DNA of 64,000 bases from Ottowia beijingensis. Its GTDB lineage: Bacteria; Pseudomonadota; Gammaproteobacteria; Burkholderiales; Burkholderiaceae_C. The stretch covers positions 868,001 to 932,000 of the forward strand of contig NZ_JACCKX010000001.1 in NCBI RefSeq assembly GCF_013423955.1, written 5' to 3'. Shown here piece after piece: positions 1-8,713 of the stretch. Under the pieces are notes generated by a model. The model was given only the letters and a program-made list of their open reading frames with translations. It was not told where the DNA came from and did not search any database. Numbering within the stretch: the stretch's first letter is position 1; every line of letters begins with the position of its first letter. A program made the position numbers and the translations under genes.

Positions 1-12
1 GGAAGTGGGCGG

Positions 13-714
13 TCAGGCCGCCAGGTCGAACACCAGCACCTCGGCGTCCTGGCCGCCATCCAGGCGGATGCGGCTTTCCTGCTCGATCAGCGCGGCATCG
101 CCGCCACTGAGGCGCTGGCCGTTCACGCTCAGCTGGCCGCGCACCAGGTGCACGTAGGCCTTGCGGGCGGGGTCGATGGCCAGCTCGGTGCTTTCGGCGC
201 CGTCGAACAGGCCGGCGTACAGGGCGGCGTCGGCGTGGATCTTCACGGCATCGCCCTCCGGCTCGCACGCCGCCACCATCCGCAGCTGGCCGCGCTTGTC
301 GGCATCGGGCACCGTCTTCTGCTCGTAGCTGGGCGCGATGCCGGTCACGTTGGGCTCGATCCAGATCTGCAGGAAGTGCGTGGTCTGGCCCACCGCATGG
401 TTGAACTCGCTGTGCATCACGCCGCTGCCGGCGCTCATGCGCTGCACGTCGCCGGGCGGAATGCCCTTGACGTTGCCCATGCTGTCCTTGTGCGCCAGGT
501 TGCCCTGCAGCACGTAGCTGATGATTTCCATGTCGCGGTGGCCATGCGCGCCGAAGCCGGTGCCGGGAGCGATGCGGTCTTCGTTGATGACACGCAGGTT
601 GCCCCAGCCCATGTGCGCCGGGTCGTAGTAGCCGGCGAACGAGAAGCTGTGGTATGACTTGAGCCAGCCGTGGTCGGCGTAGCCGCGGTCCTGTGATTTG
701 CGAATCGTGATCAT
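13..714 (-). CDS. Pirin family protein (bicupin)
   Basis: A 233-residue pirin-like bicupin. The family consists of metal-binding cupins; some members have quercetin 2,3-dioxygenase activity, but the bacterial substrate is usually unknown. The N-terminal cupin has the expected metal ligands H57, H59, H101 and E103, and the C-terminal cupin (about residues 145-233) lacks a comparable set, as is normal for pirins. The ATG start is preceded by AAGGAG seven bases upstream. It is transcribed divergently from a LysR regulator across a 105-base gap, so that regulator probably controls it. Full length for the family. Confidence 0.93.
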   Translation of the reverse strand: MITIRKSQDRGYADHGWLKSYHSFSFAGYYDPAHMGWGNLRVINEDRIAPGTGFGAHGHRDMEIISYVLQGNLAHKDSMGNVKGIPPGDVQRMSAGSGVMHSEFNHAVGQTTHFLQIWIEPNVTGIAPSYEQKTVPDADKRGQLRMVAACEPEGDAVKIHADAALYAGLFDGAESTELAIDPARKAYVHLVRGQLSVNGQRLSGGDAALIEQESRIRLDGGQDAEVLVFDLAA

Positions 715-787
715 GTGTGAACTCCTTGTATGTCCTCGACTTTAGGTGGCGGCAGCGTTTTTGAAACCGCACATCATTGATGGCATC

Positions 788-803
788 ATTCAAAAAAATG
801 AAT
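788..803. promoter_or_regulatory. Inverted repeat in the pirin-LysR intergenic region
   Basis: ATTCA-N6-TGAAT, a dyad between the divergent pirin and LysR genes, close to the LysR ribosome binding site (AAGGAG at about 804). LysR proteins commonly autoregulate and control the divergent neighbour from such sites. Binding is inferred only. Confidence 0.35.
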
Positions 804-819
804 CAAGGAGACATGCCCC

Positions 820-1755
820 ATGGCCGAGCCGACCGACGTCCTGAGCCCGGATGCCTTTCGCATCCTCAACGCCATCGCCAAGGCGGGCAGCTTTGCCGCA
901 GCGGCGCGCGCGCTGGGCATGGTGCCCAGCGCCCTGACCTACCGCGTGCGCCAGATCGAGGACGCGCTGGACGTGCTGCTGTTCGACCGCAGTTCGCGCC
1001 AAGCGCGCCCCACCGCCGCCGGCGCCGAACTGCTGGCGCAAGGCGAACGCCTGAAGCAGGAGGTGGACGCCGTGGTGAACCGCGTCAAGCGCGTGGCCAC
1101 CGGCTGGGAGCCCGAGCTGACCATCACCGCTGACGGCCTGATATCGCATTCGGCCCTGATGGAGCTGTGCTGCGACTTCTTCAACCTCAACCCGCCCACC
1201 CGCCTGCGCCTGCGCGAGGAAATCCTCAGCGGCACCGTCGGCGCGCTCACCTCGGGCAAGGCCGATCTGGCCATCGGCGTGATCCTGGAGCCCTCCAGCG
1301 CCGCCAACCTGCGCGCCAAGCCGCTCGGGCAGGTGCGCTTCGTGTACGCCGTGGCGCCGCACCACCCGCTGGCGCGGGCCGAGGAGCCGCTGTCGGATAC
1401 GGAACTGCTCAAGCACCGCGGCATCGTGGTGGCCGACTCGGTGCAGAACGGCACCACGCAATCCTTCGGCCTGCTGTCGGGGCAGGAAACCTTCACCGTG
1501 CCCAGTCTGGCCGCCAAGCTCGACGCCCACCTGCGCGGACTGGGCGCCGGCTTTCTGCCGGAGCCGATCGCGCGGCCGTACCTGTCCACCGGCCGGATGG
1601 TGGCGCGGCGGGTGGAACGCAGCACCCGCATTGCCCAGCTCAGCTACGCCTGGCGCGCCAGCGCCAACCCAGGCAAGGCCCTGAGCTGGTGGCTGGAACA
1701 GCTGGAGCGCCCCATCACCCGGCGCGCGCTGCTCGAACAGCACGGCAGCATGTAG
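820..1755 (+). CDS. LysR family transcriptional regulator
   Basis: A 311-residue LysR-type regulator. The N-terminal winged helix-turn-helix (about residues 10-70) includes the typical segment 'AGSFAAAARALGMVPSALTY' followed by the 'LFDRSSRQARPTAAG' stretch. The C-terminal half (about 90-300) fits the periplasmic-binding-like effector domain. AAGGAG lies nine bases before the ATG. The divergent pirin gene is the likely target; the effector cannot be read from the sequence. The next gene starts nine bases after the stop, so the two may be co-transcribed. Confidence 0.92.
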   Translation: MAEPTDVLSPDAFRILNAIAKAGSFAAAARALGMVPSALTYRVRQIEDALDVLLFDRSSRQARPTAAGAELLAQGERLKQEVDAVVNRVKRVATGWEPELTITADGLISHSALMELCCDFFNLNPPTRLRLREEILSGTVGALTSGKADLAIGVILEPSSAANLRAKPLGQVRFVYAVAPHHPLARAEEPLSDTELLKHRGIVVADSVQNGTTQSFGLLSGQETFTVPSLAAKLDAHLRGLGAGFLPEPIARPYLSTGRMVARRVERSTRIAQLSYAWRASANPGKALSWWLEQLERPITRRALLEQHGSM

Positions 1756-1764
1756 AGTTCGCCC

Positions 1765-2821
1765 ATGGCCCGCTCACACCGCACCCCGCGTCGTCAATTC
1801 GCCGTCATCGGCGCCGGCATGGCCGGCCTGGCCTGCGCCCGCACGCTGCAGCGCGCCGGGCATGCGGTGCAGGTGTTCGAGGCCGCGCCCGAGCCCGGCG
1901 GGCGCGTGGCCACGCACCTGTCGCCCTTCGGCAGCTTCGACACCGGCGCGCAGTACTTCACGGTGCGCGATGCGCGCTTCACCCAGGCGCTGGACACCAC
2001 CGCCCCCGACCTGGTGCGCCGCTGGAGCGCCAACGCGGTGCGCGTGCTGGACGAACACGGCCGCGTGGTCGAGGCCGCGCCGCCCCGGCGCGACGCCCAT
2101 TGGGTCGCCATCCCGGCCATGCACCGCCTGCCCCAGCGCTGGGCCGAGCCGCTGCAGGCCGCCAGCGCCCTGCACCTGGGCACGCGCGTCACCCACATCG
2201 CACGCGATGCGCTGGTGCCCGCGCGCTGGCAACTGCACACGCAGGGCCTTGAAGGCGATCAACGGGTGCATGCCGGTTTCGACCGCGTCATCCTGGCCGT
2301 ACCGGCATCACAGGCGCGCAGCTTGCTATTGATTTCAGAGCTTCCCAGCCTGGCTGAGGCGCTGGCGGCCGTTGACATGGCGCCCTGCTGGACCCTGATG
2401 CTGGCCTACCCGAACGCCTCGCAACCCGGCCTGCAAACCCTGGGCCCGCAATGGAACGCCGCCCGCAGCACCCACCACCGCGTGGCCTGGCTGGCGCGCG
2501 AATCGTCCAAGCCCGGCCGAGAGCCGGTCGAACGCTGGACGGTGCAGGCCAGCCCCCTTGGTCGCGCGAACACGAGAACGACGATGCCGGCCGCGTGATC
2601 GGCAAGCTGACCAAGGCCTTCGCCGAAATCACCGGCATCCGCGCCACGCCCGCGCTGGCCGAAGCGGTGCTGTGGCGCGAGGCGCAGACCCTGAAGCCAC
2701 TGGGGCAACCCTGGCTGTGGAACGCCAGCCTAGGCGTCGGCCTGTGCGGCGACTGGTGCATCGGCCACCGCGTCGAGGACGCCTTCGTCTCGGGCCCGAG
2801 CTGGCCCTGGCCATCGCCTGA
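1765..2821 (+). pseudogene. Renalase-like NAD(P)/FAD-dependent oxidoreductase, two frameshifts
   Basis: Flavin oxidoreductase of the renalase/amine-oxidase-like group. The N-terminus has a Rossmann FAD motif 'AVIGAGMAGLACARTLQRAG' followed by the acidic 'FEA' and 'GGR' typical of the family. The frame breaks at about 2556 (after 'WTVQASP', resuming as 'WSREHENDD') and again at about 2798 (after 'EDAFVSG', resuming as 'ELALAIA' then stop). Each break is repaired by adding one base, giving about 352 residues, the usual family length. Because neighbouring housekeeping genes carry the same kind of error, a sequencing artefact is at least as likely as decay. The substrate is unknown. Confidence 0.8.
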
Positions 2822-2845
2822 GCAACGCTTGCTCCCAGGGGCGCT

Positions 2846-2942
2846 TTCATTTTATAGTCGCTTGCGCATATCCCGCCAGGGTTTCAAGAGAAAACCATTG
2901 AAACAACCGAGCAGAAAGCGCAAGCAGCTATTTTTTGATAGA
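2846..2942. repeat. Comamonadaceae-type interspersed repeat (intergenic)
   Basis: Between the oxidoreductase and gluQ is an imperfect inverted pair: 'ttttatagtcgcttgcgc' at the left and 'gcgcaagcagctattttttg' at the right, with a 60-base centre. The same motif recurs at more than ten other sites in the window. No gene is seen here. Confidence 0.7.
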
Positions 2943-2983
2943 ACCGACCATGACCTGAACCGCAACGGTCCTTGCCCAACGCC

Positions 2984-3936
2984 ATGTACATCGGCCGCTT
3001 CGCCCCCTCCCCACCGGCGCGCTGCACGCCGGCTCGCTGGTGGCCGCACTGGCCAGCTGGCTCGACGCGCGAGCGCACGGCGGGCAATGGCTGGTGCGCA
3101 TCGAAGACGTCGACACGCCGCGCTGTGTCCCGGGGCCGATCAGGCCATCCTGCAGCAACTGGCAACGTGCGGGCTGGTGCCCGATGCGCCGCCAGTGTGG
3201 CAATCGCATCGCACCCATCTCTACGAAGCCGCGCTGGCCCGTCTCGTCGATGCCGGCCTCGCCTACCCCTGCGCCTGCTCACGCAAGGACATCGAACTGG
3301 CGCACGCCGCACGCGGACTCAGTCGCCTGCGTGGCGCCGAACTGCCCTACCCCGGCACCTGCCGCCCCGAACGCGGCGGCCTGCACGCCAGGCCGGCGCG
3401 CGCCTGGCGTCTGCACACTGCGCGCTCCAATCAAAAATGCCGCCAACGCCCACGGAAAGGGCGCTGACAGCTATCGACAACGAAGCATCCACGGCTTTGA
3501 ACTTGGTGCATTGGCACGACCGTCGGCTGGGTCCACAGCAGCAGGACGTCGAGCATGAGGTTGGCGATTTCGTGCTGCGCCGCGCCGATGGCCTCTGGGC
3601 ATATCAACTGGCCGTGGTCATCGACGACGCCGAACAGGGCGTCACGCACGTCGTGCGAGGTGAAGATCTGGCCGACAACACGCCACGGCAGATCCTGCTG
3701 CAGCGCGCCCTCGGCGTTCCAACGCCACGCTACCTGCACACCCCCTGGTGCTGGCTGCCGACGGGCAGAAGCTGAGCAAGCAGAACGGGGCCCAGGCGCT
3801 GGATCTGACCGATCCCACAGCCGCCCTGACCCAGGCCGCGTCAACCCTCGACTTGCCCCTCCCGTCCGATGGCGCGACGCTTGCGGACATGCTGGCCGAA
3901 TGGACGGCCGAATGGGCGGCGCGCTGGCGGTCGTAA
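2984..3936 (+). pseudogene. gluQ: Glutamyl-Q tRNA(Asp) synthetase, multiply frameshifted
   Basis: GluQ loads glutamate on the queuosine base of tRNA-Asp. It is a GluRS paralogue lacking the anticodon-binding domain. Family segments appear in order but in successive frames: '[10 protein letters not shown]', '[20 protein letters not shown]', '[12 protein letters not shown]', the Cys-rich zinc segment '[11 protein letters not shown]', '[20 protein letters not shown]', '[20 protein letters not shown]' and the KMSKS-like '[11 protein letters not shown]'. About four or five single-base losses (near 3010, 3130, 3430 and 3745) would restore it. A copy of the interspersed repeat lies inside at 3434-3475. 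Either real decay or concentrated consensus error. Confidence 0.8.
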
Positions 3937-3957
3937 GCCCCAGAACGGAAACCCTGG

Positions 3958-4779
3958 TCATTGCATGGGCAGGCCCGTGGCTAGAGCGTCCTTGTCTGGC
4001 GGTGGAACGTCCTTATGGCCGGACGTTGGCTGGAAGCCTTCGGGCAGCAGCAGCAACGCGATTCTGGCCTGTCCCTCCGCCAGCAGTTCTGCGGGCAGAA
4101 GACGCGGATGATTCGCCGAAATCGACACAGAAACCTCTTCGACGCCGCCCCTGTCATCCATCACAGCAGCCTTCAGGGCCAAGCGCTGGTTGTAGTGATT
4201 CCACTTGTCACACGCACCCGGCGGGATGGGTATGCAGACGCCACGCTCGTCACCCACAACCAGCCTGTTGAACGCGCCAGACAGCCCGATGTGACTGGAA
4301 ATGATCTCCATCAGATCAGTGCCCAGGCCTGTGAGAACCGCCGTCTTGCCCAAAGGAACAAGAAACAGGTTGGACGCGAGATTCTGGTCAGCATACCCCC
4401 GCGTAGAAAGCTCCGCCAAAGACGTCAAGGTGTCTTTCATTCGCTCATCGGCCAGCAGTTTGCCGATGGGCACTGACAGGCGTTTGGTGCGTGGACGGTC
4501 GAAAGCAAAGTTGCCGGAGAGCGCAACCTTGTAATCATGCGCTCCATCAGGGCCGGCTATAGAAAAACCTTGAGCAGCCAGATACGTCTCCGTTATCTTC
4601 GCCAAGGCTGGGTTGTCTTCGAAAGCCACCTGCAGCCGAGGTAGCGGCGCATCGCGCGGAAAAGGTGACCATCCCAGAACTCTTGTGACGATGGTGACGG
4701 GTGGCTCAGGATCTTTCGCAATGGCCTGGCCCATGACGGCGAAGGCCAGCACCAGAGTGAGGCAGAGAGACTTGATCAT
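3958..4779 (-). CDS. Secreted hypothetical protein
   Basis: A 273-residue protein I do not recognise. It starts with a clear Sec signal peptide (MIKSLCLTLVLAFAVMGQ followed by AIA, cleavage probably after residue 21), so it is exported to the periplasm or beyond. The mature part has no transmembrane segment and contains two Cys near 'GVCIPIPPGACDKW' (about 185-200) that could form a disulfide. It is convergent with gluQ and is the last core gene before island A. Function unknown. Confidence 0.72.
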   Translation of the reverse strand: MIKSLCLTLVLAFAVMGQAIAKDPEPPVTIVTRVLGWSPFPRDAPLPRLQVAFEDNPALAKITETYLAAQGFSIAGPDGAHDYKVALSGNFAFDRPRTKRLSVPIGKLLADERMKDTLTSLAELSTRGYADQNLASNLFLVPLGKTAVLTGLGTDLMEIISSHIGLSGAFNRLVVGDERGVCIPIPPGACDKWNHYNQRLALKAAVMDDRGGVEEVSVSISANHPRLLPAELLAEGQARIALLLLPEGFQPTSGHKDVPPPDKDALATGLPMQ

Positions 4780-4914
4780 CGGTTTTGCTGATGACGGTTG
4801 ATCGGTGCCAACGATGTTGTACTACGCCGAACATGTTGGCCCCAGCGCAGGCCGTTTCAACGCACCCATCCATCGCAAGAAACGGTTGTCCGATTGTCAC
4901 CACACCAGAAAACA

Positions 4915-4947
4915 AAAAGCCCGCTACATAATAGGTAGCGGGCTTTT
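4915..4947. terminator. Rho-independent terminator beside the left attachment site
   Basis: Stem of AAAAGCCCGCTAC paired with GTAGCGGGCTTTT, a 7-base loop, and A/T tracts on both sides. Its position just left of the tRNA-Lys fragment suggests it was the original terminator of tRNA-Lys before island A inserted. A related hairpin lies at 20985-21013 beside the intact tRNA. Confidence 0.8.
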
Positions 4948-4967
4948 GAGGCTTGGCGCCGTTTTTC

Positions 4968-5014
4968 TGGTAGGACGTGCAGGATTCGAACCTGCGACCA
5001 ACGGATTAAAAGTC
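4968..5014. repeat. attL: 47-bp copy of the tRNA-Lys 3' end
   Basis: Identical to 21027-21073, covering the CCA end, acceptor 3' strand, T-arm, variable loop and anticodon loop of tRNA-Lys(UUU). Identity stops at 5014 in the anticodon stem. This is the remnant left at the distal end after integration into the tRNA gene. Confidence 0.93.
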
Positions 5015-5132
5015 AGCAAGAGTAGGGGTTGAGGGGTGTTGAGTGGTGTAGAGATTTCCATGATAAATCAATGACTTGCGTGAATTTTTATCCTTGCACT
5101 GTTGATGGGTATTCGGCAAAATAGGGCAAAGT

Positions 5133-5154
5133 TGGCTACATAGTGGCTACATGG
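5133..5154. repeat. Tandem GGCTACAT repeats, possible integrase arm sites (left)
   Basis: Two direct copies of GTGGCTACATG-like sequence 11 bases apart, 73 bases upstream of the integrase start. The same doublet occurs at 20949-20970 near the other end. Symmetric placement near both att sites fits arm-type binding sites of a tyrosine recombinase; this is inference. Confidence 0.5.
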
Positions 5155-5226
5155 GAGACCAGCGGATCCGTTCCGCCCGGCCCCGAAGCCATGTAGCCGC
5201 ACCGCAGCCCCAGCCCCTGACCGACC

Positions 5227-6567
5227 ATGGCCCGACCACGAAAGACCGAAGCCCCTGACCTGGCGCACGCCGTTGACTTGACAGCCGGCGCCATCGAACG
5301 CCTGAGCTGCCCGACCGGCAAGCAGCAAGCCTTCCTGCGCGACAGCAAAGCCCCCGGCCTGCGCGTGCGCGTGACCGCTGCCGGTGCCAAGGCCTACGTG
5401 TTCGAGGCGAAGCTGAACCGGCAGACCATCCGCCGCACCATCGGTGACGTGCGCGCCTGGACGATTGAGCAGGCCCGCGCCGAAGCCAACCGCCTGCGCG
5501 TGACCTTGGATGCTGGGCAAGACCCGCGCGAACTGGAACGCGAGCGGCAGGCGAAAGCCCAGGCCGCAAAAGCCGCCCAGGCTGCCCAGGCCGTCACGGT
5601 GGGCGAGACATGGGCCGCCTACATGCAAGCCCGCCGCGCGCATTGGGGCGCCCGGCACCATGCCGACCATGCGAAGCTGATTCGCCCTGGCGGCGAGAAG
5701 GCCAAGCGTGGCACCCGCGGCCGGGGCGTGACCATCGCCGGCCCCCTGCATCCCTTGATGGCGCTGCGGCTGGGCGAACTCGACGCCGACACCATGCGGG
5801 CATGGGCGAAGCGCGAAGCCGAGACCCGGCCCACATCAGCCCGGCTGGCGCTGCGCTGCCTCAAGGCCTTTCTCGCCTGGTGCGGCGAACAGAAAGCCTA
5901 TGCGGGGCTGGTGAACACCGACGCCGCCAGCGGCCGGGACGTGCGCGAGGTGCTGGGGCGCGCAAAGCCCAAGACCGATGCGCTGCTGAGTGAGCAGTTG
6001 TCGGCATGGTTCTCCGCCGTGCGCGCCATCGGAAACCCCGTCATAGCCGCCGCGCTGCAAGTCATGTTGTTGACCGGCGCCCGGCCCGGCGAAGTGCTGG
6101 CGATGAAGTGGGCGGACCTGAATCACCAGTGGCGCGGAATCACCATGCGCGACAAGGTAGAGGGCGACCGCGTGATTCCGCTCACGCCCTACGTGGCGCA
6201 GTTGCTGGCCGGCCTGCCGCACCGCAATGCGTGGGTGTTCTCAAGCCCCGGCGCCGCCGATGGCGTCCTGAGCTGGCCCGCCAAGCCGCACGCCCAGGCC
6301 TGCGCCGTGGCCGGCATCGAAGGCCTGACCCTGCATGGCCTGCGCCGCAGTTTCGGCAGCCTGTCCGAGTGGCTGGAACTGCCGGCCGGCGTGGTGGCGC
6401 AGATTCAAGGCCACAAGCCCAGCGCCACGGCTGAAAAGCATTACCGCGTCAGGCCGCTTGACCTGCTGCGCGTGCACCATGAGCGCATCGAAGCATGGAT
6501 GCTCGAACAGGCCAAGATTGAGTTTGACGCGAAAGCCAAGCCCGGCAAGCTGCGGGCTGTGAAGTGA
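5227..6567 (+). CDS. int: Site-specific tyrosine recombinase (integrase)
   Basis: A 446-residue phage-type integrase. The N-terminal part (about 25-110) is the DUF4102-like arm-binding domain of P4/tRNA-targeting integrases, then a SAM-like core-binding domain (about 120-235) and the catalytic domain. Catalytic residues are visible: R286 in 'TGARPGEV', H370 and R373 in 'HGLRRSF', H396 in 'QGHKPS' and nucleophile Y406 in 'AEKHY'. It is the first gene inside attL and reads into the island, the usual arrangement. It very likely mediates recombination between the 47-bp tRNA-Lys repeats. Intact. Confidence 0.95.
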   Translation: MARPRKTEAPDLAHAVDLTAGAIERLSCPTGKQQAFLRDSKAPGLRVRVTAAGAKAYVFEAKLNRQTIRRTIGDVRAWTIEQARAEANRLRVTLDAGQDPRELERERQAKAQAAKAAQAAQAVTVGETWAAYMQARRAHWGARHHADHAKLIRPGGEKAKRGTRGRGVTIAGPLHPLMALRLGELDADTMRAWAKREAETRPTSARLALRCLKAFLAWCGEQKAYAGLVNTDAASGRDVREVLGRAKPKTDALLSEQLSAWFSAVRAIGNPVIAAALQVMLLTGARPGEVLAMKWADLNHQWRGITMRDKVEGDRVIPLTPYVAQLLAGLPHRNAWVFSSPGAADGVLSWPAKPHAQACAVAGIEGLTLHGLRRSFGSLSEWLELPAGVVAQIQGHKPSATAEKHYRVRPLDLLRVHHERIEAWMLEQAKIEFDAKAKPGKLRAVK

Positions 6568-6612
6568 CACCGGGAACCAACGGGCACATACAAATATCTA
6601 TATACTTCCACC

Positions 6613-6942
6613 ATGAAGCCGATTGAGTTTCGGGCTACCGCATTGGATGACTTGAGGGCGTTCCCGCCATCGGCCATGCGCGATGCGGGTTATCAACTGG
6701 ACAAGGTGCAGCATGGCCTACAGCCGGACGACGCCAAGCCGATGCCGTCGATTGGAGCTGGGGCAATGGAGCTTCGCGTCTGGGACGAAGCCGGGACGTT
6801 CCGCGTGGTGTACGTCGCCAAGCTGGCCGATGCCGTGTACGTGCTGCATTGCTTCCAGAAGAAGACCCAGCAGACAGCCCAGCGCGATATTGAGCTGGCC
6901 CGCAGGCGCTTCAAGGCCTTGATGAAGGAGATTCAGACATGA
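6613..6942 (+). CDS. Type II toxin, RelE/ParE superfamily (Gp49-like, HigB-type)
   Basis: A 109-residue toxin of the phage-derived Gp49-like/HigB group, which are ribosome-dependent mRNA interferases. Signature stretches are 'AMELRVWDEAGTFRVVYVAK' and 'VYVLHCFQKKTQQTAQRDIE', ending with a basic helix. Its stop overlaps the ATG of the XRE antitoxin by four bases, giving the toxin-first order typical of HigBA. A TATACT element at 6601-6606 just before the start could serve as the -10. Confidence 0.88.
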   Translation: MKPIEFRATALDDLRAFPPSAMRDAGYQLDKVQHGLQPDDAKPMPSIGAGAMELRVWDEAGTFRVVYVAKLADAVYVLHCFQKKTQQTAQRDIELARRRFKALMKEIQT

Positions 6943-7268
6943 CTGCAAACCGCCGCTTCGCCAGCGTCTGGGACGCTATCGAGAACACGCCCCAAGAGGC
7001 CGCCAGCATGCGTGCGCGCTCCGAATTGATGATGAGCCTGGCCGAAACCATCCGCGAACAGGGCATGACGCAAGCGCAGGCCGCCGAGCTATTCGGGGTG
7101 ACGCAACCCCGTGTGTCCGACCTGGTGCGGGGCAAGGTGAGCCTGTTTTCCCTGGACACGCTGATTGACATGGCTGCAACGGCCGGCATGGGGCCGGTGG
7201 TGAAAGTCAGCAGGCCGAAGCCGCCCAAACGGCAGACGGTACGACGCTCAAAGGCTGCCGTCGCCTGA
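6939..7268 (+). CDS. XRE family antitoxin (HigA-like)
   Basis: A 109-residue helix-turn-helix protein with the HTH at about residues 42-75 ('QGMTQAQAAELFGVTQPRVS' then 'DLVRGKVSLFSLDTLIDMA'). It overlaps the toxin gene by ATGA and presumably neutralises the toxin and represses the pair. The C-terminus is basic (KPPKRQTVRRSK). Likely stabilises the island. Confidence 0.88.
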   Translation: MTANRRFASVWDAIENTPQEAASMRARSELMMSLAETIREQGMTQAQAAELFGVTQPRVSDLVRGKVSLFSLDTLIDMAATAGMGPVVKVSRPKPPKRQTVRRSKAAVA

Positions 7269-7360
7269 CCGAATCGCCCCAGCTAGGCCCGCGAACCGAA
7301 AAGCGGGTCACCTTCACCCGCCTGCTGGGGCGCGCCAACGAAGGCCCGAGGAAGGCGGAC

Positions 7361-7927
7361 ATGAGCGATCAAGCTGAAAGACACATTACGCAGTTCCAAA
7401 AGCGCCGGCTTGAAATCAAAGGGCGCCTTTCACGACCTATCGAACGCTCTGAAAACCCAAGCGAACAGGAACGCATTGCAATCACCAAGGAACTGAACGA
7501 GAGGACGGAATTGCTCTTTGAGCGCCATGGCATCAAGCATGGTGATTGGGAGACGCTTGCGATGACACTGGCTTTTCTGCATGAGCCAGGATTTCGATTT
7601 AAGAAGCAAGCGGGAGCGAAAGAGAAGTGGAATCTTGATGCGGTGACGCGCTTCTGTCGCGACGTTGACGCAATCATGAGCGGAAACAAGCACCTGTCGA
7701 GAATCGATGCGGGCCGCATCGTGGCTCGAAGAGAGCAATGGCGCAATTTGTTTTCGAGCAGAAGGGCAAGCGATCCTACGGATGCGGCCATACAAAAGGT
7801 TCTTCAGAAATACCCAGCCTTGATTGCGTCTGAAGATGCAAGGCAGTTAAAGGCGGCGAGAGACGGATACAGAATGCTGTTCGGCGAGTTGCCAGAAGGC
7901 TTAGGCGACCAAAGTCCCGACGAGTAG
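7361..7927 (+). CDS. Hypothetical protein
   Basis: A 188-residue soluble protein, charged and helix-rich, that I do not recognise. Base composition is less GC-rich than the flanking core genes, in line with acquisition. It follows the toxin-antitoxin pair by 92 bases. No signal peptide, transmembrane segment or catalytic motif is visible. Confidence 0.6.
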   Translation: MSDQAERHITQFQKRRLEIKGRLSRPIERSENPSEQERIAITKELNERTELLFERHGIKHGDWETLAMTLAFLHEPGFRFKKQAGAKEKWNLDAVTRFCRDVDAIMSGNKHLSRIDAGRIVARREQWRNLFSSRRASDPTDAAIQKVLQKYPALIASEDARQLKAARDGYRMLFGELPEGLGDQSPDE

Positions 7928-8209
7928 AAGCAAAAATATAGTCTGGAAAGAATTGCCGGATTACTATTCTTTCCATAGTGCGACGGGCAACCTAGCTCCA
8001 TTCGGTGCTGTTGCTCTCCTTTCGGAGCGCCGGCATCGGCTGGAGCATCCGATGCAGTCTGCGTACCCCCGAACGCCGCCAAGCTGGCGGCTGCGGAGAA
8101 GAAGTCCGGCGCCACCATCGTCGCTGGCAAAGCACTCAGCGAAGCCGCGCCGCCGACCGGCTCGCCGCTGAAGCAAGAACCGTCCGTCGCCGAAAATCAA
8201 TCCGGCGCT

Positions 8210-8470
8210 GTGGTCATTGCCAGTGCAGAAGCGCCGCCGGTTGACGCGCCGCCGCCTAAGGCGCGCGCCCCGCGTGTCGTCTATACCCCGATCGATCAAG
8301 AGACGCGCAGTCACGTCGGCACGCAGCAGGCCGGTTATTACCTGGGCAGGGCGGCCCAGACATTGAGAATTTGGTCGTGCCGTGAAGACGGCCCCGTCCG
8401 CCCGATCCGCGTACACGGCCGCCTCATGTGGCCCATGGCAGGCATCCGCGCCGCGTTGGGGTTGTCCTGA
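8210..8470 (+). CDS. Small helix-turn-helix protein (MerR/excisionase-like)
   Basis: An 86-residue ORF from a GTG. The C-terminal half 'AGYYLGRAAQTLRIW' followed by 'VHGRLMWPMAGIRAALG' fits a helix-turn-helix of the MerR/excisionase type, as in small regulators beside phage replication genes. The same frame is open upstream to 7979 with protein-like codons ('NAAKLAAAEKKSGATIVAGK'), so the true N-terminus may lie farther left or be lost by a frameshift. The following gene overlaps the stop (TGATG). Confidence 0.55.
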   Translation: MVIASAEAPPVDAPPPKARAPRVVYTPIDQETRSHVGTQQAGYYLGRAAQTLRIWSCREDGPVRPIRVHGRLMWPMAGIRAALGLS

Positions 8471-8676
8471 TGGATGCGCGGACCGCCACCAGCACCAGGG
8501 CGCAGGCGCTCTACGACGGCTACGCCGCCGATGGCTACAGCCACCGCGGGACGGCGCGCTATGAACTTGTGAGCGAGCCGGAACCCAAGGCGGAGGTTCT
8601 GACTGATGCGCCGCACTCTCCGCTTCATCCGCCACTGCATCCGCCTGCGCTCGTTCTCGCGTGCGCTGTGGGTTGA
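8470..8676 (+). CDS. Small hypothetical protein
   Basis: A 68-residue ORF whose ATG overlaps the stop of the preceding HTH gene, suggesting translational coupling. N-terminal part 'ALYDGYAADGYSHRGTARYE' is polar and the C-terminus is Pro/His/Leu-rich. No recognised family. Coding status rests on the overlap pattern alone. Confidence 0.4.
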   Translation: MDARTATSTRAQALYDGYAADGYSHRGTARYELVSEPEPKAEVLTDAPHSPLHPPLHPPALVLACAVG

Positions 8677-8713
8677 TGCGTTCGAGAACCACAAGCCCAA
8701 ACACGAGCAATGA
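8606..8713 (+). CDS. Very small basic protein (35 aa)
   Basis: ATG at 8606 in a different frame from the preceding ORF, giving MRRTLRFIRHCIRLRSFSRA and 15 more residues. Its TGA overlaps the ATG of the ParB-like gene (ATGA). Strongly basic. Several phage replication operons carry such mini-ORFs, but this could be a chance reading frame. Confidence 0.3.
   Translation: MRRTLRFIRHCIRLRSFSRALWVDAFENHKPKHEQ

Noticed and set aside
790-1743. A 317-codon minus-strand ORF opposite the LysR gene
   Set aside because: No domain; mirror of a well-supported LysR regulator with a ribosome binding site.
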